Assembly (NCBI RefSeq): GCF_002086485.1
Contig: NZ_MVHF01000012.1
Coordinates: forward strand, 1 to 64,000
Origin: Mycobacterium aquaticum
Lineage (GTDB): Bacteria; Actinomycetota; Actinomycetes; Mycobacteriales; Mycobacteriaceae
DNA: 64,000 nt
Reading direction: 5' to 3'
Shown piece after piece: positions 1 to 8,795 of this stretch. A model generated the notes under the pieces. It saw only the letters and a list, made by a program, of their open reading frames with translations. It was not told the DNA's origin and did no database searches. Numbering within the stretch: position 1 is the first letter of the stretch; the number at the start of each line of letters is the position of its first letter. The translations under genes were made by a program, and so were the position numbers.

Positions 1-1078
1 CGCCCACCCCGCCCCACAACGGCAGCTGCAGCGCCGCCGCGGACACCACCTCCACCGGGCGCAACCGCAGCACGGTGACCGGCGCGGTGGGCTTCTCGGA
101 GGTCCGCCGGTTCAGCCAGCCGTCCAACTGCCAGCGCACCCTGTCGGCAGTGGCATCCTCGGTCAGCGGTTCGGCGCACCGCCACACCCGTTCCAGCTCT
201 TCGCCGTTGGCGGTGACGGCATGGATGGCCAACCGGGTGCAGCCGACACCCGCCGCCTCCAGGCTGCGATGCAGGGCACTGGCCAGTGATCGCCCGGCGA
301 AAGCGGCCGCGTCCATCCGCTCGATCGGCGGATCGCAGTTCATCACGGCGTCGAGTTCGGCTGCAGGGTCCCTGCCCGACGGTCTCCTGGCCGACTCGCC
401 CCGGGCGAAGGAGTGCGCGACCACCGCATCGGCCCCGAACCGGGAGGCCACATCGGTCCGCGACAGTTCGGCGAACTGACCGAGGGTACGGATCCCCATG
501 CGCCACAACAGGTCTGCCAGGTCTTCACGGCCCGGCGCCGCCAAGGCAGGTTCGGTGGCCAACTGCCGGATGGACAGCGGGGACAGGAACTGGGCATCCG
601 CACCGGGTTCGATGATGCGCCCTGCCCGGGCGGCGAAGACCGCGGTGGGCAACTGATCCGCGATGCCCACCTGACATTCCGCCCCCGCCGCGGCCACCGC
701 GTCTACCAGCCGTTCGGCTGCGGCCGGCTCGGATCCGAAGTAGCGTGCCGCCCCGCGCACCGGCAGCACCAGCAGACCCGGCCGCAGCACCTCGGCCCGC
801 GGCACCAAGTCATCGACTGCGACCGTGACGTTCTCGAAGTGGCGGGCATCGCGAGCCGGATCAGCGGCGACGACATGCAGATACGGACACCGGGCCTGGG
901 CCTCCCGCCGACGCAGCCCACGCCGCACCCCCGACGCCCGCGCCGACGCCGAGCACGCGACGACCCGGTTGGCCAGCGTGACCGCGACCGGAGCGGTCGG
1001 TTCCAAGCCCGCCGCGGTGGCCGCCGCGACAGCGGGCCAGTCCATGCACCACAGCGCCAGCACTCGAGACGCCGACAC
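1..1078 (-). CDS. imuB: ImuB, Y-family polymerase-like mutasome subunit (C-terminus outside window)
   Basis: The reading frame runs from GTG at 1078 down through position 1 without a stop, so about 359 N-terminal codons are visible and the C-terminus lies outside. The translation begins VSASRVLALWCMDWPAVAAA and continues with the palm, fingers and thumb order of Y-family polymerases. Where active DinB enzymes have the SxDE motif, this protein reads LLVLPVRGAARYFG, so the catalytic acidic pair is missing. That is typical of ImuB, which acts as a clamp-binding adaptor for the error-prone polymerase DnaE2 rather than as a polymerase. It starts 3 nt after the imuA' stop, so the two are co-translated in the SOS mutagenesis operon. 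M. tuberculosis has the same arrangement (Rv3394c/Rv3395c). Confidence 0.9.
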   Translation of the reverse strand, partial: MSASRVLALWCMDWPAVAAATAAGLEPTAPVAVTLANRVVACSASARASGVRRGLRRREAQARCPYLHVVAADPARDARHFENVTVAVDDLVPRAEVLRPGLLVLPVRGAARYFGSEPAAAERLVDAVAAAGAECQVGIADQLPTAVFAARAGRIIEPGADAQFLSPLSIRQLATEPALAAPGREDLADLLWRMGIRTLGQFAELSRTDVASRFGADAVVAHSFARGESARRPSGRDPAAELDAVMNCDPPIERMDAAAFAGRSLASALHRSLEAAGVGCTRLAIHAVTANGEELERVWRCAEPLTEDATADRVRWQLDGWLNRRTSEKPTAPVTVLRLRPVEVVSAAALQLPLWGGVG

Positions 1079-1081
1079 CGT

Positions 1082-1780
1082 CTAACCGCCTGCCACGCAG
1101 ACTGATCCGGCGGCACCCCGCATCGCCAGCCGGACCCGGCCGATCCGGCCCCGCCCGGGTGCGGGCGCGCCCCCGCCCGCACCGGTCACGTCGTAACCGC
1201 AGACCCTGGCCTCCAACCGGGTGGACGCACCCTGCCAATCACCGTCGGTGACCAGCAGCGTGCATCCTTTCTGCCGGGCCCGCGCCACCATCACCCGGGC
1301 CCGGCTCGGCGGTACCGCGCGCCCACCCAGACCGAGCAGTACCAGGTCCATCCCGTCCATCAACACCGATGCCACCTCGACCGGATCGGCCCCCGGATCC
1401 GGAATGACCGCAAGCCGGCTCAGATCGGCACCCATTTCCACCGCGGCCAGCAGCCCGACATCGGGTTGCCCGACGATCGCGGCGTGCCCGCCTGCCGCCG
1501 TCACCGCCGCCACCATGCCCAGTGGCAGCGACCGGGCGCCCGACATCATCGCGACGGTCCCGCGCGGCAGCGTCGTGGGCAACCCGGCAGGCGTCGGGCC
1601 AGCCGGGGATTCAGGCAACTCCAGCAAAGAATCACCGGCAGGAATCGCCGCGCCGGCCCGGCCCACCCCGCGATGCGCCGGACCGACCTTCCCTGACACT
1701 GCGGCGATCTTGCGACGCAGATGTTCCACCTGTTCAGCGCGGGTAAGCCGGCCCAGTTCAAGGTCCGCCGCAATGGTCAC
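1082..1780 (-). CDS. imuA': ImuA' (RecA-like SOS mutagenesis accessory protein)
   Basis: Protein of 232 aa counted from GTG at 1780, homologous to the mycobacterial ImuA' (Rv3395c), which partners ImuB and DnaE2 in damage-induced mutagenesis. It resembles a RecA/SulA-like core: a glycine-rich [11 protein letters not shown] stretch sits at a degenerate P-loop position and [10 protein letters not shown] at the Walker B position. GTG 1780 is chosen because GGAGG lies 7 nt upstream. Longer in-frame starts at 1816 and 1852 would abut or overlap the LexA operator at 1817-1832, which should lie upstream of the coding region. imuB follows after 3 nt. Damage-inducible, LexA-controlled expression is inferred from the operator. 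Confidence 0.85.
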   Translation of the reverse strand: MTIAADLELGRLTRAEQVEHLRRKIAAVSGKVGPAHRGVGRAGAAIPAGDSLLELPESPAGPTPAGLPTTLPRGTVAMMSGARSLPLGMVAAVTAAGGHAAIVGQPDVGLLAAVEMGADLSRLAVIPDPGADPVEVASVLMDGMDLVLLGLGGRAVPPSRARVMVARARQKGCTLLVTDGDWQGASTRLEARVCGYDVTGAGGGAPAPGRGRIGRVRLAMRGAAGSVCVAGG

Positions 1781-1816
1781 AGCAGCACCTCCAACACCAT
1801 CTAAACCACGCTGCAT

Positions 1817-1832
1817 TCGAATATATGTTCGA
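1817..1832. promoter_or_regulatory. LexA (SOS) box of imuA'-imuB
   Basis: TCGAATATATGTTCGA is a 16-bp near-perfect palindrome that differs at one position from the mycobacterial LexA consensus TCGAAC-N4-GTTCGA. It lies 36 bp upstream of the chosen imuA' start. Repression by LexA and induction after DNA damage are what is known for this operon in mycobacteria. Confidence 0.9.
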
Positions 1833-2066
1833 TACCCCGAGTAAACACCCACACCCCGACACCGTCAAGCCGCGGACGGTCGGATCGCAGCCGTCGGCAA
1901 CACCACCGGGAATGCTCCTGCACCCTTTTGGGCTTTAAGTTAAAGTTCGACTACCAAAACCCACTTCGGGATGGGACTGGTGCACGATCACCCGATCGTG
2001 CGGAATCGCAAAACGATTCGCCGAAGGCCAGCGCTCAAATACCGGGGGACAAGTGAGGACACCATC

Positions 2067-2354
2067 ATGAGGTCTGGGCAATTGACTCGTCGGCTCGCCG
2101 TCATCGCCGGCGGCGCCGCTGTCGTCGGGATGATTTCGTTCACCGCGTCGTGCGGCACCAAGGAGAAGGCCCCCGAGACGACGACGCCGACCACCACGAC
2201 GACCACCACCACCACGACGACGACACCGGCCTATCCTGCGCCGCCGCCTTCGGTCGAGCCCACCGAGAAGTCGATCAACCCCACCGGTGGCAACCTGTTC
2301 ACCCCGACGGTGAAGGCGCCGCCGCCGGTGACCGCCATCCCCGGCGACCACTAG
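2067..2354 (+). CDS. Small Thr/Pro-rich lipoprotein
   Basis: Protein of 95 aa starting at ATG 2067, preceded by GTGAGGAC. The N-terminus has two arginines, a hydrophobic core and the lipobox FTASC, so Cys 28 is probably lipidated and the mature part anchored outside the membrane. The mature region is a polythreonine stretch (about residues 38-50) followed by proline-rich sequence, which looks like an unstructured cell-wall spacer. No enzymatic domain is visible. Its position divergent from imuA'-imuB matches the small membrane or lipoprotein gene found at this spot in M. tuberculosis (Rv3395A region). A longer in-frame start at 1971 would bury the signal peptide and is rejected. Confidence 0.7.
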   Translation: MRSGQLTRRLAVIAGGAAVVGMISFTASCGTKEKAPETTTPTTTTTTTTTTTTPAYPAPPPSVEPTEKSINPTGGNLFTPTVKAPPPVTAIPGDH

Positions 2355-2388
2355 AACCACGCGAGGTTCGTTCGTCAGTCGTGGATCC

Positions 2389-4002
2389 ATGACCCGGCCG
2401 CGCGTCATCCCCGGGTACGCACTGCTGACGTTGATCCTGGCAGGAGCGCTGCTCCTGGCCTCGGACCTGCGGGCTACCCAAGCACCGGGCGTAAGGGCTC
2501 CCATCGGGGGTCCTTACGCCCAATTGCTTGCTGCCTCAACCGATCTCGGGCCTTCCCGCAATGACTCGGTTCAACTCACCGTGGCCCTGCAGAGCCGGCT
2601 ACGGCCGGCGGCGCTGTACAGCTGGGCCGACGGGCACCGCCTGTCGGTGCGCTGGCGCTCCGGCGACCCGTGGGCCATCGTCGACGGTGCGCCCGCCGAC
2701 ATGGCGACCGCCTTCGGCGTCGACATCCACGACTATCTGGGCAGACGCGGCCAGGTGTTCTACGCATCACCGCAGCAGCCGGAGGTACCCGAACCACTGC
2801 GCGGCGAGGTCACCGAGGTCGGCCGGCTCCTCGGCTACACCCCGCCCCGGATGTCACGGCCGGACCTGTCGAACCTGCCCACCGATGTCCCCGACCGCGG
2901 GCTGACCCCGACGGCGCTGCTCAACACCTACAACCTGAGCGGGCTTGCGCGACAGGGTTACACCGGCAAGGGCACCACCATCGTGATCTTCGCGTTCGAC
3001 GGTTTCAAGCAGACCGATCTGGACACCTTCGCCACCACCTTCAACCTGCCGAGGTTCACCCCGATCCTGGTCGGCGGACAGCCCAGCGAACCTCACGGCG
3101 AGACCACCATGGACCTGCAGGTCGCCCACGCCATCGCGCCCGACGCGCGCAAGGTGGTGATCAACGCCCGGCCCACGGTCCAGGGCGACGGGGCCTACGA
3201 GAAGATCGGACAGATGCTCCAGTCGGCGGATGCCGACTATCCGGGTGCGGTCTGGAGCTTTTCCATCGGCTGGGGCTGCGACAAGCTGATCACTGCCGCC
3301 GACCTCGCCCCGGTCCGCTCCGCGCTGGCCACCGCGCACTCCCACGGCACCACCGCGTTCAACGCCAGCGGCGACCTGGCCGGCCTGGAATGCAAAGGCG
3401 GACAAGACTGGTCGTCGCCACCGGGTCCCGATGACGTCGGGTTGGACTCGGTCGCATCGCTGCCCGAGATCACCAATGTCGGGGGCACCACGCTGTCCAC
3501 CGACACGGACGGCGGCTGGCTGGCCGAGCAGGCCTGGTTCGACGTACCGCTGACCCAGGGCACCGGGGGCGGCGTCTCGGCGCTGTTCGTCCGACCGGAC
3601 TGGCAGCGCGGGCTCACCGCGCCCGACGACGGCGGCGCCCAGCGGCGGTTCACCCCGGATGTATCCGCGGTCGCCGACCCGTTCACCGGGGTGAAGATCG
3701 TGCTGAACGACCAACTGCTGGTCGGCGGAGGCACCTCGCAGTCGGCACCGCTGTGGGCCGGGATGGCCGCGGTGATGAACCAGTACCTGCTCGCCAACGG
3801 CGGCCGCGAGCTGGGTGACCTCAATCCCCTGCTGTACCGCATCGCCGCCGGGGCTCCACTGCCCGCCTTCCACGACGTCACGCTCGGCGGCAATGCGGTG
3901 GCCAGCGCGGGCCCGGGCTACGACCTGGTGACCGGCCTCGGAACGCCCAACGTGGACAACCTCGTCAAGAACATTCTGGTCTGGCAGAGAGCGAACCCAT
4001 GA
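2389..4002 (+). CDS. Sedolisin (peptidase S53) family secreted or membrane-anchored protease
   Basis: Protein of 537 aa. Residues 5-25 are a hydrophobic signal or anchor segment. Residues about 30-150 resemble the pro-kumamolisin activation domain (LQSRLRPAALYSWAD, then a PQQP stretch), and the rest is the S53 catalytic domain. The catalytic Glu and Asp are present in HGETTMDLQ (E and D four apart), the oxyanion Asp in NASGDLAG, and the nucleophile Ser in GGGTSQSAP, a variant of the usual SGTSAS. The C-terminal calcium-binding signature FHDV...GYDLVTGLGTPN is intact. All catalytic residues are present, so it should be active after removal of the propeptide, probably at acidic pH as in the family. 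Its stop overlaps the next gene by 4 nt (ATGA). Confidence 0.88.
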   Translation: MTRPRVIPGYALLTLILAGALLLASDLRATQAPGVRAPIGGPYAQLLAASTDLGPSRNDSVQLTVALQSRLRPAALYSWADGHRLSVRWRSGDPWAIVDGAPADMATAFGVDIHDYLGRRGQVFYASPQQPEVPEPLRGEVTEVGRLLGYTPPRMSRPDLSNLPTDVPDRGLTPTALLNTYNLSGLARQGYTGKGTTIVIFAFDGFKQTDLDTFATTFNLPRFTPILVGGQPSEPHGETTMDLQVAHAIAPDARKVVINARPTVQGDGAYEKIGQMLQSADADYPGAVWSFSIGWGCDKLITAADLAPVRSALATAHSHGTTAFNASGDLAGLECKGGQDWSSPPGPDDVGLDSVASLPEITNVGGTTLSTDTDGGWLAEQAWFDVPLTQGTGGGVSALFVRPDWQRGLTAPDDGGAQRRFTPDVSAVADPFTGVKIVLNDQLLVGGGTSQSAPLWAGMAAVMNQYLLANGGRELGDLNPLLYRIAAGAPLPAFHDVTLGGNAVASAGPGYDLVTGLGTPNVDNLVKNILVWQRANP

Positions 4003-5930
4003 GTATCGATCCCGGCCTCGACCCGACAGGTCCCGCGACGATGCGGTGCGAGGTCTGCCAACTCGAGGTCCCCGCGGGCCAGTACTGCGGGCTGTGCGGA
4101 GCTCCGCTGTCGGAGCACCGGGGCAACGGCCCGCACTGGCTGCGGGTGCGGTCTTTCAGTGCCGCTCCCGGTCAGCACCTGCTGATCCCGTCGGTCACCA
4201 GTTCGCTGTTCCCGCATCTGTCGCCGCGGTCGCGGACCGCGTTCCTGATCGGGCTCGGGCTGTTGCTGGCGGGGCTGGTGTCCGCTGCCCTGTTCCGGTT
4301 GCCCGCAGCGCTCATCACGGTCGCCGCCCTCGGCCTGCCGCTGCTGTTCGGAATCTACTTGCGCGAGTCCGATGTTCACCGCGACGTCCCGCACAGCACG
4401 CTGATACTGACCGCGGTGCTGGGAGCGAGCCTCGGGACCGGCTGGGTGCTCTTGACGGGTGGCGCGATGGCCCGCGCATACGGCGTCCCGCTGGGCATGG
4501 GTATCACCGGATCGCGCATGCTGCGCGACGGGATCGGCGTGTCCCTGGGTGGCATGGCGCTGATGCTGGTTCCGGTGCTGCTGGTGCGTTTCATCCGCCG
4601 GGGGACGCAAGAAGCGTTGGACGGCTACGCGATCGGCGCATTCGGGGCGTTGACCTACTGCGCCGCGGCGACGATGACGCGCCTGGCCCCGCAGTTCACC
4701 ACCGGCATGGTGGCACGGGACCGGCCGATGAGCGGGCTGCTGATCGAGGCAGGCATCCGCGGCGTCGCCGTGCCGACAACCGCCGCCGCGGTGGGCGGGC
4801 TGATCGGTGCCGCACTGTGGTTCACCCGGCCGCCGAACAAGGTTTCGGTGCACCGCGGGTTCGTGCGCATCACGCTACTGCTGTTCGCGGTCGGCGTGAT
4901 GATCCTCTACGCCGGGCTGGGCCTGATCGACATCGCGCGATTCCCGCAGTGGCTGCAGTTCGGGCTCTACATCGCGCTCGCTGCGGTGGCACTGCTGCTC
5001 CTGCGGGTCGGGGTCCATCTGGCGTTGCTGCACGAGGCGCAGGACGAGATCCACACCGACGAGCCACTGCTGTGCGCGCAGTGTGGGCACGTCGTGCCCG
5101 ACGCGCCGTTCTGCGCGCACTGCGGGGCATCAACGCATGCCTCGTCGCGCAGTTCACGTGCGGCCCGCAGGACAGGTCGGCCGACGCGACAGGACGAGCC
5201 CGGGGAGATCACGGTCGGGCTGCTGCCCGGATACTCCCTCCACAAGGGAACATTCACCGCCGCACCCGTGCACAAGACGTCCTACACCGGGCTGGCCCTG
5301 GCCCTCGGAGTGGTCATCGTGGTCGTGGCGGCCGGATTGGTCGGGCTCTCGGCGGTACTGCAGAAGCCGGCGGCGCGCTACGTGTGCCCACCGAACTGCG
5401 GTTCCCCGCCGCTCGGGCAACCCGTCACCATCAATCCGCTCTACACCGCGCCCGACGGTTCGTTCACGGTGGCGTATCCGGCCGAGGGTGCGGCCTACAA
5501 GGTCACCACCAACGATCACGGCATCATGGCGAACCTGCTGGCCGGCGACGGCGGCACCATGCAGCTGTTCAGCAGGCCGGCAGCCGGGAAATCGCCGAAA
5601 GACATTGCGGTACAGCTGGTTCACCAGACATTCCCGGACACCAAGACGGCCTACGAGATACCCAACACGATGGTCGGTTATCAGCCCGGGTTCGGGCTTG
5701 CCGCCGATTGCTGGCCGCAAGGCTCGACCAGCAGCTACGCCCGGATGCGGGTGATCATCATGGTGGCGGTCAAGCACGATCTGGCGCTCATCGCAGCGGC
5801 CGTGGGGCCGTACCGCCAGTTCGGCCCGGACTCCGGTTCCGGCAAGCCGTCCGGCGCCAATCTGCAGCTTGCGTTGGATATGGGGAAGTACGTCAACAGT
5901 TTCCGTTGGCGCGGGGACCCAGCCCGGTAA
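3999..5930 (+). CDS. Zinc-ribbon polytopic membrane protein of unknown function
   Basis: Protein of 643 aa. A zinc ribbon comes first (CEVCQLEV...YCGLCGAPL, residues about 12-32). About eight or nine hydrophobic segments follow (residues ~80-345). A second zinc ribbon (CAQCGHVV...FCAHCGAS, ~355-375), one more transmembrane helix (~430-450) and a C-terminal extracytoplasmic domain of about 170 residues complete the protein. I do not recognise the family well enough to assign a function; the polytopic region with RESDVHRDVP faintly recalls intramembrane-protease scaffolds, but no catalytic motif is certain. It is translationally coupled to the sedolisin gene, so the two may work together at the envelope, for example in processing or sensing a secreted substrate. 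Confidence 0.7.
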   Translation: MSIDPGLDPTGPATMRCEVCQLEVPAGQYCGLCGAPLSEHRGNGPHWLRVRSFSAAPGQHLLIPSVTSSLFPHLSPRSRTAFLIGLGLLLAGLVSAALFRLPAALITVAALGLPLLFGIYLRESDVHRDVPHSTLILTAVLGASLGTGWVLLTGGAMARAYGVPLGMGITGSRMLRDGIGVSLGGMALMLVPVLLVRFIRRGTQEALDGYAIGAFGALTYCAAATMTRLAPQFTTGMVARDRPMSGLLIEAGIRGVAVPTTAAAVGGLIGAALWFTRPPNKVSVHRGFVRITLLLFAVGVMILYAGLGLIDIARFPQWLQFGLYIALAAVALLLLRVGVHLALLHEAQDEIHTDEPLLCAQCGHVVPDAPFCAHCGASTHASSRSSRAARRTGRPTRQDEPGEITVGLLPGYSLHKGTFTAAPVHKTSYTGLALALGVVIVVVAAGLVGLSAVLQKPAARYVCPPNCGSPPLGQPVTINPLYTAPDGSFTVAYPAEGAAYKVTTNDHGIMANLLAGDGGTMQLFSRPAAGKSPKDIAVQLVHQTFPDTKTAYEIPNTMVGYQPGFGLAADCWPQGSTSSYARMRVIIMVAVKHDLALIAAAVGPYRQFGPDSGSGKPSGANLQLALDMGKYVNSFRWRGDPAR

Positions 5931-5967
5931 TCGATCGACCGCATCGTCCGGCCATACCGCCGTCCCC

Positions 5968-6008
5968 AAATGATGGCATTGACAAATGTCATCATTTGTT
6001 GGTGTACT
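5968..6008 (+). promoter_or_regulatory. Palindromic operator and promoter of the esterase-monooxygenase operon
   Basis: AAATGATGGCATT (5968-5980) and AATGTCATCATTT (5985-5997) form an inverted repeat of 13 bp per arm with one mismatch and a 4-bp centre. A TTGACA -35 hexamer (5979-5984) lies inside it, and TGTACT at 6003-6008 could be the -10 box after 18 bp. The start codon of the first gene is 28 bp further. A repressor or MerR-type activator bound here would control all five genes; the MerR gene at the end of the operon is the obvious candidate. Confidence 0.6.
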
Positions 6009-6036
6009 CAGCGAACCACTTCGACGAGGAGGTTCG

Positions 6037-7023
6037 ATGGCCGACCCTGTCATCCCCCGACGCGGATCGCTGCGATCCCGTGGTGCGGCCGCGATCAGCA
6101 CCCTGACGCTGCGACAGTTGAGCGCAGCGCTTCCTCCCGAGCACATGCTCGGACTGTGGACATCACGGTGGCTGATCGCCCTGATCATGGACACCTTCGG
6201 CCCCTCTCTGGCAGGCACCCGGGTGGAGCCCGTCGATGTACGGATGGCCGATGGCAGGCGGGTGATCGGTGAGTGGGTGCGTGGCTCCGGTGTTTCCACC
6301 GCGACGCCCGAACGCGCCATCTACTACGTGCACGGCAGCGGGTTCGCACTGTGCTCGGCACGGACTCACCGGCGTCTCACGGCGTGGCTCTCCCAGCGGA
6401 CGGGCCTGCCGGTGTTCAGCATCGACTATCGCCTAGCCCCCGAACACCGATTCCCCACTGCCGCAGACGATGTGGCTGCCGGCTGGGACTGGCTGTGCAC
6501 CGACGGCGGGCTGGCCCCCGAGAACGTCGTGATGGCGGGCGACTCCGCCGGAGGACACCTGGCTGTCGACCTGTTGCTGCAACCGAATACGGCGCATCCG
6601 TCTGGCCTGGTGTTGCTGTCGCCGCTGATCGACCTCACCTTCGCACTCGCCCGAGCCCGCGAACAACTGCGCCGCGACCCGGCGATCAGGGCTTCCGATG
6701 CTGCACGTCTGATCGGACTGTATTGTGCGGGAGCCGATCTCACGCATCCACGGCTCACCCTCGACGTCGCGCGCGGACGCGCCATGCCCCCGACGCTCAT
6801 CCAGGCCGGCGGCGCCGAGATGCTCGTCGCCGACGCCCGCAAGCTCGACACCGACATCCGCTCCGCCGGCGGGCACAGTGAACTCGAAGTATGGCCGGAC
6901 CAGGTACATGTCTTCCAAGCCCTGCCGCGGCTGAGCCCCGACGCGGTCGCCGCGACGGGCCGCATCGCTCGTTTCATCTCGGAATCCTTGCAGCACAACG
7001 CCGTCAGAGAGGTGGCCGGATGA
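6037..7023 (+). CDS. HSL-family alpha/beta hydrolase (esterase/lipase)
   Basis: Protein of 328 aa. ATG 6037 is chosen because GAGGAGG lies 5 nt upstream; an in-frame ATG at 5986 would fall inside the operator. It shows the hormone-sensitive-lipase signature: oxyanion motif YVHGSGF (usually HGGGF), nucleophile elbow GDSAGG, an acidic residue in the EMLVADA region and the C-terminal His in DQVHVFQ. The closest known relatives are mycobacterial Lip esterases such as LipR of the mymA operon. It probably hydrolyses an ester or lactone. That suits the operon, in which a Baeyer-Villiger-type monooxygenase would make esters from ketones. It overlaps the following SDR gene by ATGA. Confidence 0.85.
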   Translation: MADPVIPRRGSLRSRGAAAISTLTLRQLSAALPPEHMLGLWTSRWLIALIMDTFGPSLAGTRVEPVDVRMADGRRVIGEWVRGSGVSTATPERAIYYVHGSGFALCSARTHRRLTAWLSQRTGLPVFSIDYRLAPEHRFPTAADDVAAGWDWLCTDGGLAPENVVMAGDSAGGHLAVDLLLQPNTAHPSGLVLLSPLIDLTFALARAREQLRRDPAIRASDAARLIGLYCAGADLTHPRLTLDVARGRAMPPTLIQAGGAEMLVADARKLDTDIRSAGGHSELEVWPDQVHVFQALPRLSPDAVAATGRIARFISESLQHNAVREVAG

Positions 7024-7874
7024 ACTTCTTCGGCAGCAACCGCAAACGCAGCCACGGTGCAGACGCCGTGGTCACCGGCGCGGGCAGCGGCATCGGCGCC
7101 GCGTTCGCCGCAGAACTGGCCCGCCGGGGTGGCCGGGTGGTGTGCAGCGACATCGACGAGGGCGCCGCGCAACGGACCGCGCAGGCCATCACCGCCGCCG
7201 GCGGTGATGCACTTGCGCTGCGCTGCGACGTTTCTCGCATCGAGCAGGTCGAGCAGCTCGCCGAGTCAGCGCAGACGTGGTTCGACGGCCCGCCGTCGCT
7301 CGTCGTCAACAATGCCGGCGTCGGGGCGGGCGGGCAGCCCATCGGCGAGATCAGCCACGACGACTGGAACTGGGTGCTCGGCATCAACCTGTGGGGTCCG
7401 ATCCACGGCTGTCACGTTTTCACCCCGATCCTGCGTGGCGCCGACGGTCAACAGCCGCGCGGCATCATCAATGTCGCGTCGGCCGCGGCATTCGGGGCGG
7501 CACCCGGCATGGCGGCTTACAACGTGAGCAAAGCAGGAACGCTGTCACTTTCGGAGACCCTGTCCGCCGAACTGTCCGGCACCGGCATCAACGTCACAGT
7601 GCTGTGCCCGACGTTCGTCAAGACCAACATCGTCGAATCCGGAAGGATCACAGCACAATCCACGCAATTGGCCGACCGCCTCATGCGATGGACCGGCTTC
7701 TCCCCAGAGCGCGTCGCCCGCATGTGTCTGGACACCAACGACCGCGGCGGCCTGTACTGCATGCCCCAGCCCGACGCCCGGATCGGTTGGGGCATCAAAC
7801 GACTCACCCCGACCGTGTACACCCGCGCCGTCGGCCTCACCACCCGCTTCACCAGTCACGAGGAGGTTTCGTAA
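7020..7874 (+). CDS. Short-chain dehydrogenase/reductase
   Basis: Protein of 284 aa with the classical SDR features: cofactor motif TGAGSGIG near residue 20, Asp at the end of beta-2 (CSDIDEG, which suggests preference for NAD), NNAG, and the catalytic Ser-Tyr-Lys set (NVASAAA, then YNVSK). It begins inside the esterase stop (ATGA) and its stop overlaps the next start (TAATG), so the operon is translated as a chain. An alcohol/ketone oxidoreductase that feeds or drains the neighbouring monooxygenase is likely, as with Rv3085 of the M. tuberculosis mymA operon. The substrate cannot be read from the sequence. Confidence 0.87.
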   Translation: MNFFGSNRKRSHGADAVVTGAGSGIGAAFAAELARRGGRVVCSDIDEGAAQRTAQAITAAGGDALALRCDVSRIEQVEQLAESAQTWFDGPPSLVVNNAGVGAGGQPIGEISHDDWNWVLGINLWGPIHGCHVFTPILRGADGQQPRGIINVASAAAFGAAPGMAAYNVSKAGTLSLSETLSAELSGTGINVTVLCPTFVKTNIVESGRITAQSTQLADRLMRWTGFSPERVARMCLDTNDRGGLYCMPQPDARIGWGIKRLTPTVYTRAVGLTTRFTSHEEVS

Positions 7875-8794
7875 TGGCCATCGACATGGATGTGATGCTC
7901 GCGAAGATCAAGGACCGGCAATGGGCCCTGGCCGACATCGACTGGGACGCCCCGGGAGCCGAAACCATCACCGACGAGATGCGGCCGAAACTCAAGGCGT
8001 TCATGGCCGATCTGTGCTGGATCGAGAACGTCGGAGCCCGCGGCTTCGCGGCACTCGCCAAAAAGGCACCCACCCCGACCATCGCCGAGATCTACCGCTA
8101 TTTCCACGCCGAGGAGCAGCGGCACGCCAACGCCGAACTGGCACTGATGAAGCGCTGGGGCATGCTCGAAGACGGTGAGATGCCCGAACCGAACGTCAAC
8201 ATCCGGTTGGCCATCGAATGGTTGGACACCTTCTCCGACAACATGTCTCTGTCGGTCCTCGGCACCGTCATCCCGATGCTCGAGGTCGCGCTCGACGGCG
8301 CGTTGCTGAAGTTTCTGCTCGAAGAGGTCGACGATCCGGTCTGCCACCAGGTGTTCGAGAAGATCAACAACGACGAATCACGGCACATCGCCGTGGATTT
8401 CGAAGTGCTCAACATGATCGGGCATGCCAGCATGCGGCGGCTCGCGGTGGAGTTCGTCGGCAATGTGGCCTCACCCGGCGTCATCATCGGCACCCTGATG
8501 TACGTTCCGCTGCTCAACCGCATGCGCAACAACATCGTCGACATGGGGCTGCAGCCCGAGAAGCTGTACAAGGCGATGATGCGGTTCAAGGAACTCGGTG
8601 GCCGCGCCGAATACACCTGGCGGGTACCGGCTTATCAGCTGCTCAAGCTACACGGGCGGATGGTCACCAACCCGCGTCACCCCTACCACTGGGTGGCCAA
8701 CCCCATGGTGTGGGCGTCCGACCGCTACCCGAAGGCCCTGCTGCGGCCGATCCCCAGCTGGTTCAAAGAGCTGACCCACGAGCCGGCGGCCTGA
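7874..8794 (+). CDS. Ferritin-like diiron protein (putative diiron oxygenase)
   Basis: Protein of 306 aa, mainly helical. The pairs of metal-ligand motifs typical of ferritin-like diiron enzymes are visible: a Glu in DLCWIENVGARG, AEEQRHAN (ExxH) around residue 80, and a second NDESRHIA (ExxH) around residue 170. It therefore probably binds two irons in a four-helix bundle, and could be an oxygenase, an N-oxygenase of the AurF kind, or a desaturase-like enzyme. It sits between an SDR and a flavin monooxygenase, which supports an oxidative role. AGGAGG lies 6 nt upstream of the start. Which reaction it performs is unknown. Confidence 0.7.
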   Translation: MAIDMDVMLAKIKDRQWALADIDWDAPGAETITDEMRPKLKAFMADLCWIENVGARGFAALAKKAPTPTIAEIYRYFHAEEQRHANAELALMKRWGMLEDGEMPEPNVNIRLAIEWLDTFSDNMSLSVLGTVIPMLEVALDGALLKFLLEEVDDPVCHQVFEKINNDESRHIAVDFEVLNMIGHASMRRLAVEFVGNVASPGVIIGTLMYVPLLNRMRNNIVDMGLQPEKLYKAMMRFKELGGRAEYTWRVPAYQLLKLHGRMVTNPRHPYHWVANPMVWASDRYPKALLRPIPSWFKELTHEPAA

Positions 8795-8795
8795 C

